Source of the DNA: Nemania diffusa
Taxonomy: Eukaryota; Ascomycota; Sordariomycetes; Xylariales; Xylariaceae
Direction of reading: 5' to 3'
DNA length: 64,000 bases
NCBI GenBank assembly: GCA_038501195.1
Contig: JBBPUQ010000001.1
Span: 2,914,001-2,978,000, forward strand
Part shown: positions 61,108 through 64,000 of the stretch, piece after piece
Layout of the letters: the number at the start of each line of letters is the position of its first letter
Position numbering within the stretch: the first letter of the stretch is position 1
Position numbers and translations under genes: made by a program
The notes under the pieces: model-generated
What the model saw: only the letters and a program-made list of their open reading frames with translations
The model's database searches: none
What the model was told of the DNA's origin: nothing

Positions 61108-62485
61108 TCACACATGTTTATTATTTATCATATCTAGGAAACTCTGTTCGAAGTCGACGTTGTGTATTCCTCGCCCGATGAGCACGATCTTCCCAGCTTG
61201 TAGAGTGGTATTAGCATCATAGGTGGGCTTTTCCATGTCTACTATCTCGAAGACTTCCCGGACACCTTGAACTATCTTTGTGTTCCCACCTTCAAAGACT
61301 AACCGCGCTTTTAGTCGATGTATCTCAATATTAGTCTGCTTACTTGAAGTGCCGGGTACTTCGCTTTCCCAGAGAACGGACCTAAGCCAGCTATCTATCC
61401 CCTGGAGCTGACCTACAGCTAGCAATGGAATATTGAAGGATACCGTGGAAATAGTCTAGAACAATTAGCATGCTTCATGTCTAGAAAGGGTGCAGGGCCG
61501 TAACTAACAGGATCAAGATGACTATGTCCCTTCTCTGTAGTATCCAATGTCTCGACTTGGTCGTAGGCATGCAAGTCTAACAAGACGCCTTCCAGCTGGG
61601 GTACCTCGCTCTGTTCGGTCACGTGAATCTTCGCGAGGCCGTTGATAGCCCGTATCCGAGCTTTAACGGTTTTCAGTTCCTCGGCGGTAACTAGATCCGC
61701 CTTGTTGATGACTACTACATCTGCGTGTGAAATCTGTACATGGGCAGTTGTCATCAAGGGTCCATGACTATCGTGGTCTTCATGCCCATCAGCTTTCCCA
61801 GCTGGGTCGTCTAAGCTTCGCAAGATGTTTTTAGCGTCAACCAAGGTAACAATACCGTCTAGGTATATAGTGCTACCTAAGCCTTCGTCAACCCAGAATA
61901 GGGGCGCAAGATTGCCGGGATCCGCAAGCCCCGTAGTTTCCAGAAGGATGTAGTCAAATGCACCCTTCTTTTCCATCAATGATTCAATCGCGTTGACTCC
62001 GGAATCCCTAAAAGGCCATCATCAGCCTTCGTTCCGCAACTCGGTAGGGGGTGGGTAATTACTTCACAGAGCAACAGATGCAGCCATTGCCTACCTCGAG
62101 CCATTCTTCGACTTGCTCACCACCTTTGTTCACTGTGAGAGACTTTTCGATGTCAATAGCTACACCACATTAGCACATAAATTTGAAGTGTGCTGAATTT
62201 GGAATCTCCATACAATCCCCAAATTCATTCATGATGACAGCAATTTTCTTGCCATGACGAGCTGTCAAAATATAGTTCAGCAGCGTAGTCTTCCCAGCTC
62301 CGAGATATCCTAGTTACAAAGTGAGCATAAAGCATAAAGTATAACGGTACAGCGGCATATTTGAATACTCATTTCCATAACTTACCAGTGACGATGGTTA
62401 TTGGGACCTTGATTAGCTTCTCTTCCTCAATGTCATGCCCCGCCTGAACAAGCTCTGGGGGGCCATCTTCGTCTTCACTGGTCAT
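61108..62485 (-). CDS. ZNG1/CobW-type (COG0523) zinc-chaperone GTPase, 379 residues
   Basis: Five exons: 62386-62485, 62214-62309, 62063-62159, 61509-62007 and 61108-61455. Introns are 76, 54, 55 and 53 nt, all frames agreeing. The G-domain is complete: Walker [10 protein letters not shown] (residues 34-42), IMNEFG, the metal-binding CICC (C92-x-C94-C95), ETTGLADP and NKADL. A His-rich loop ([16 protein letters not shown]) and a C-terminal CobW_C-like part ([28 protein letters not shown]) follow. In known members GTP hydrolysis drives transfer of zinc to a client enzyme; for ZNG1 the client is methionine aminopeptidase 1. The N-terminal residues before the G-domain include GPPELVQ, close to the CPELVP motif that docks the zinc finger of that client, with Cys replaced by Pro. 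The start ATG at 62483-62485 is the only one that leaves room for this tail. Confidence 0.88.
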
Positions 62486-63069
62486 AGTGAATCGCTGCGG
62501 GGTCAAAATGACGTTTTGCTCCCCGTCCGCAAATACCAGGAAGGGATGTAGTGATTTCGTAGTGTATGATCTGAGGGAGACAAGCTCGAAGCAACTAGGG
62601 GATCGATTTCTTGCAGCTACGTATGGGCAATTGAAGTATTACAGGTACCTTAGGTAATCTAAGATGCCTTAGGTACATATGTATCTAGTAATACAGAGTA
62701 AAGACATTAAATGAAATATGAAGATAAAAGGTATAATGCAGGAGCATCGGGACAGTACCTAGGTACCTGCCCTTACCACCAATTAAATACAGGTTTCAAA
62801 CCCCAGACACGTCCGAGTACAATACTGCTGCGTACCAACCATACTTACTGAAGTACCTACCTGTTGCAACGCGGCCAGTACAGAATACCTAGGTACCTAA
62901 CCTAGTCCATAAATCAGCCTGCGTCCAACCCCTCCGAAGCAAAACAACCCGAAACAACGACGACGACAACGACAACGGCGACGACGACGACGACATCAAG
63001 CAAAACAACCACACCTAGATCGTAAAAACATTGGAGAGGTCTTCTGACCTCTCTACCTGACACAGAGCC
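62486..63069. other. Divergent promoter region between the ZNG1-type and MOB genes
   Basis: Shared upstream region of two divergently transcribed genes. It has two copies of TACCTAGGTACCT (62756-62768 and 62886-62898), other TACCT/AGGTA stretches near 62643-62690, and an ACG repeat (62956-62995) just upstream of the MOB start. Confidence 0.55.
62956..62995. repeat. ACG/AAC trinucleotide repeat in the MOB 5' UTR
   Basis: About 40 bp of ACG units with AAC interruptions, ending about 75 bp before the ATG. Confidence 0.8.
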
Positions 63070-64000
63070 ATGTCTCTAGCACAGGGATCACCTCGACTCC
63101 CCAGTCCGCCGCCACCCGCCGAGATCCAGCTTGGACCGAAATCACCAGCGCTGAGTGCCACGGCGAGTCGCCAGGCCCAACAGATGGAGCAGACCATCAA
63201 CGATGCAAACGCGAAACGGCGCATACATCCAGGAACGAAAGCCGAGGACATGGCGGCCGGCCCGCCTCTGGTGCCCTTGAACGAGGTATGACCCGTGTCG
63301 CGCTGAAATAGTAATGCAATCGATCCTGACCATTCTCGCTCTGCGCAGCTCGACTCGGCCTTCCAACTGCAGGAACACCTTGCTGCCCTGCACTACCACC
63401 ATACCGCCTCCAACACCACAGCAATAACGCGCGCCGCAGCAGCTCAGCTCACCCAACCGCCGCCCGGCATCGATCGTACCCTGTGGCTCTACGAGCTCTG
63501 TCGGTTTCTTATCGCGCAGTGCAACAGCCTGATCATTGGCTTTCTTTTCGATTCTCCGCCGTGCTCGTCCGCTACGTGCCCCGAAATGCGCGCGTCCGAG
63601 TGGCAGTTCTTATGTGCCGTACACGATCAGCCCAAGAGCTGCTGCGCCATCGACTACTGCTGCCACACACTCGACTGGGCAGCCAATGTCGTCACGAACC
63701 CTAAGATATTCCCCAGCCGATTTGTGCTAGTGTCCGAGGGCCACGACAAGAGCGCCGTGTTGAAGAACCTGATCAACGTCTTCAGACGGCTTCATAGGAT
63801 ATTTGCGCATGCTTGGTTCCAGCATCGAGGCGTATTCTGGTCAGTGGAGTCGCAGAGTGGCTTATACGCGTTTTTCAAGACCGTTTGCGACATGTATGAT
63901 CTCTTGCCAGCAGAGAATTACAAACTCCCTCCCGAAGCCGAGGGTTTGGAGCCGGAGGTTTCTAGCATGGAGGAGAAGCGCCAGACGATCACGTCTATTG
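63070..64000 (+). CDS. MOB4/phocein-family protein, STRIPAK component (3' end outside window)
   Basis: Exon 1 is 63070-63285 and exon 2 starts at 63349; the 63-nt intron has donor GTATGA and acceptor GCAG. Exon 2 is open to the window edge. After a Pro-rich N-terminus the product reads LDSAFQLQEHLAALHY, then CNSLIIGFLFDSPPCSSATC and MRASEWQFLCAVHDQPKSCC. It continues with NLINVFRRLHRIFAHAWFQH and FFKTVCDMYDLLPAENYKLP. This is the MOB fold of the phocein (MOB4, fungal MOB-3) branch, with the Cys/His zinc site (C...C and H...H) present. Phocein proteins sit in the STRIPAK complex, which in filamentous ascomycetes controls hyphal fusion and fruiting-body formation. The ATG matches the exon start and is preceded by GAGCC. 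Confidence 0.85.

Overview
The window is nuclear DNA of a filamentous ascomycete, most likely of the Pezizomycotina (probably Sordariomycetes-like). The evidence is short introns (44-98 nt, with a few longer ones) bearing CTAAC/CTAAT branch points, fungal versions of CCR4-NOT2, INCENP, a STRIPAK MOB protein and a PGAP4-like glycosyltransferase, and one very large block of repeat-induced point mutation (RIP). I cannot name the species.

Layout. 1-3771: the last exon of a small Cys-containing protein, a dispersed repeat (524-688), a complete two-exon PGAP4-like glycosyltransferase, then AT-rich intergenic DNA. 3772-34777: a 31-kb block, almost pure A+T, with no living gene. 34778-39629: a J-like membrane protein without HPD, an unrecognised three-exon gene and a small RING-IBR-RING ubiquitin ligase. 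39630-45014: gene-poor DNA with short tandem repeats. 45015-63069, nearly all on the minus strand: a 955-residue J-domain protein, an INCENP homologue of 1345 residues, a foldback/minisatellite segment, the CCR4-NOT subunit NOT2 (seven exons), a small protein with four DHxC-type Cys/His repeats, and a five-exon ZNG1/CobW-type zinc-chaperone GTPase. 63070-64000: the start of a MOB4/phocein gene on the plus strand, cut by the window edge.

The AT block can be read as four nested LTR retrotransposons, each with LTRs and target-site duplications (TSDs). An outer Ty1/copia element (3777-34772, sense minus, TSD ATAAT) was hit by a second copy of the same family in the opposite orientation (13569-21707, sense plus, TSD TTTGT) and by two Ty3/gypsy chromovirus elements in opposite orientations (4814-12244, sense plus, TSD CTTTT/TTTTT; 24023-31454, sense minus, TSD ATTAT). 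The empty target sites of both gypsy elements, and the junction broken by the second copia, are preserved in the other copia copy, so the reconstruction is checked internally. RIP has turned nearly every codon to A/T, yet the RT, integrase and chromodomain frames can still be followed by allowing C-to-T and G-to-A changes. The nesting leaves copia halves as large inverted repeats, and the block is a reasonable candidate for constitutive heterochromatin or a regional centromere.

The housekeeping genes to the right are not an obvious pathway cluster. Main points for follow-up: the nested RIP block, a possible alternative first exon of NOT2 (or a nested gene) inside its 776-nt intron, the four-fold DHxC repeat protein, the foldback/minisatellite segment at 54.6-55.7 kb, and the altered N-terminal motif of the ZNG1-like protein. 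All splice sites were placed by eye from consensus signals and reading-frame continuity.
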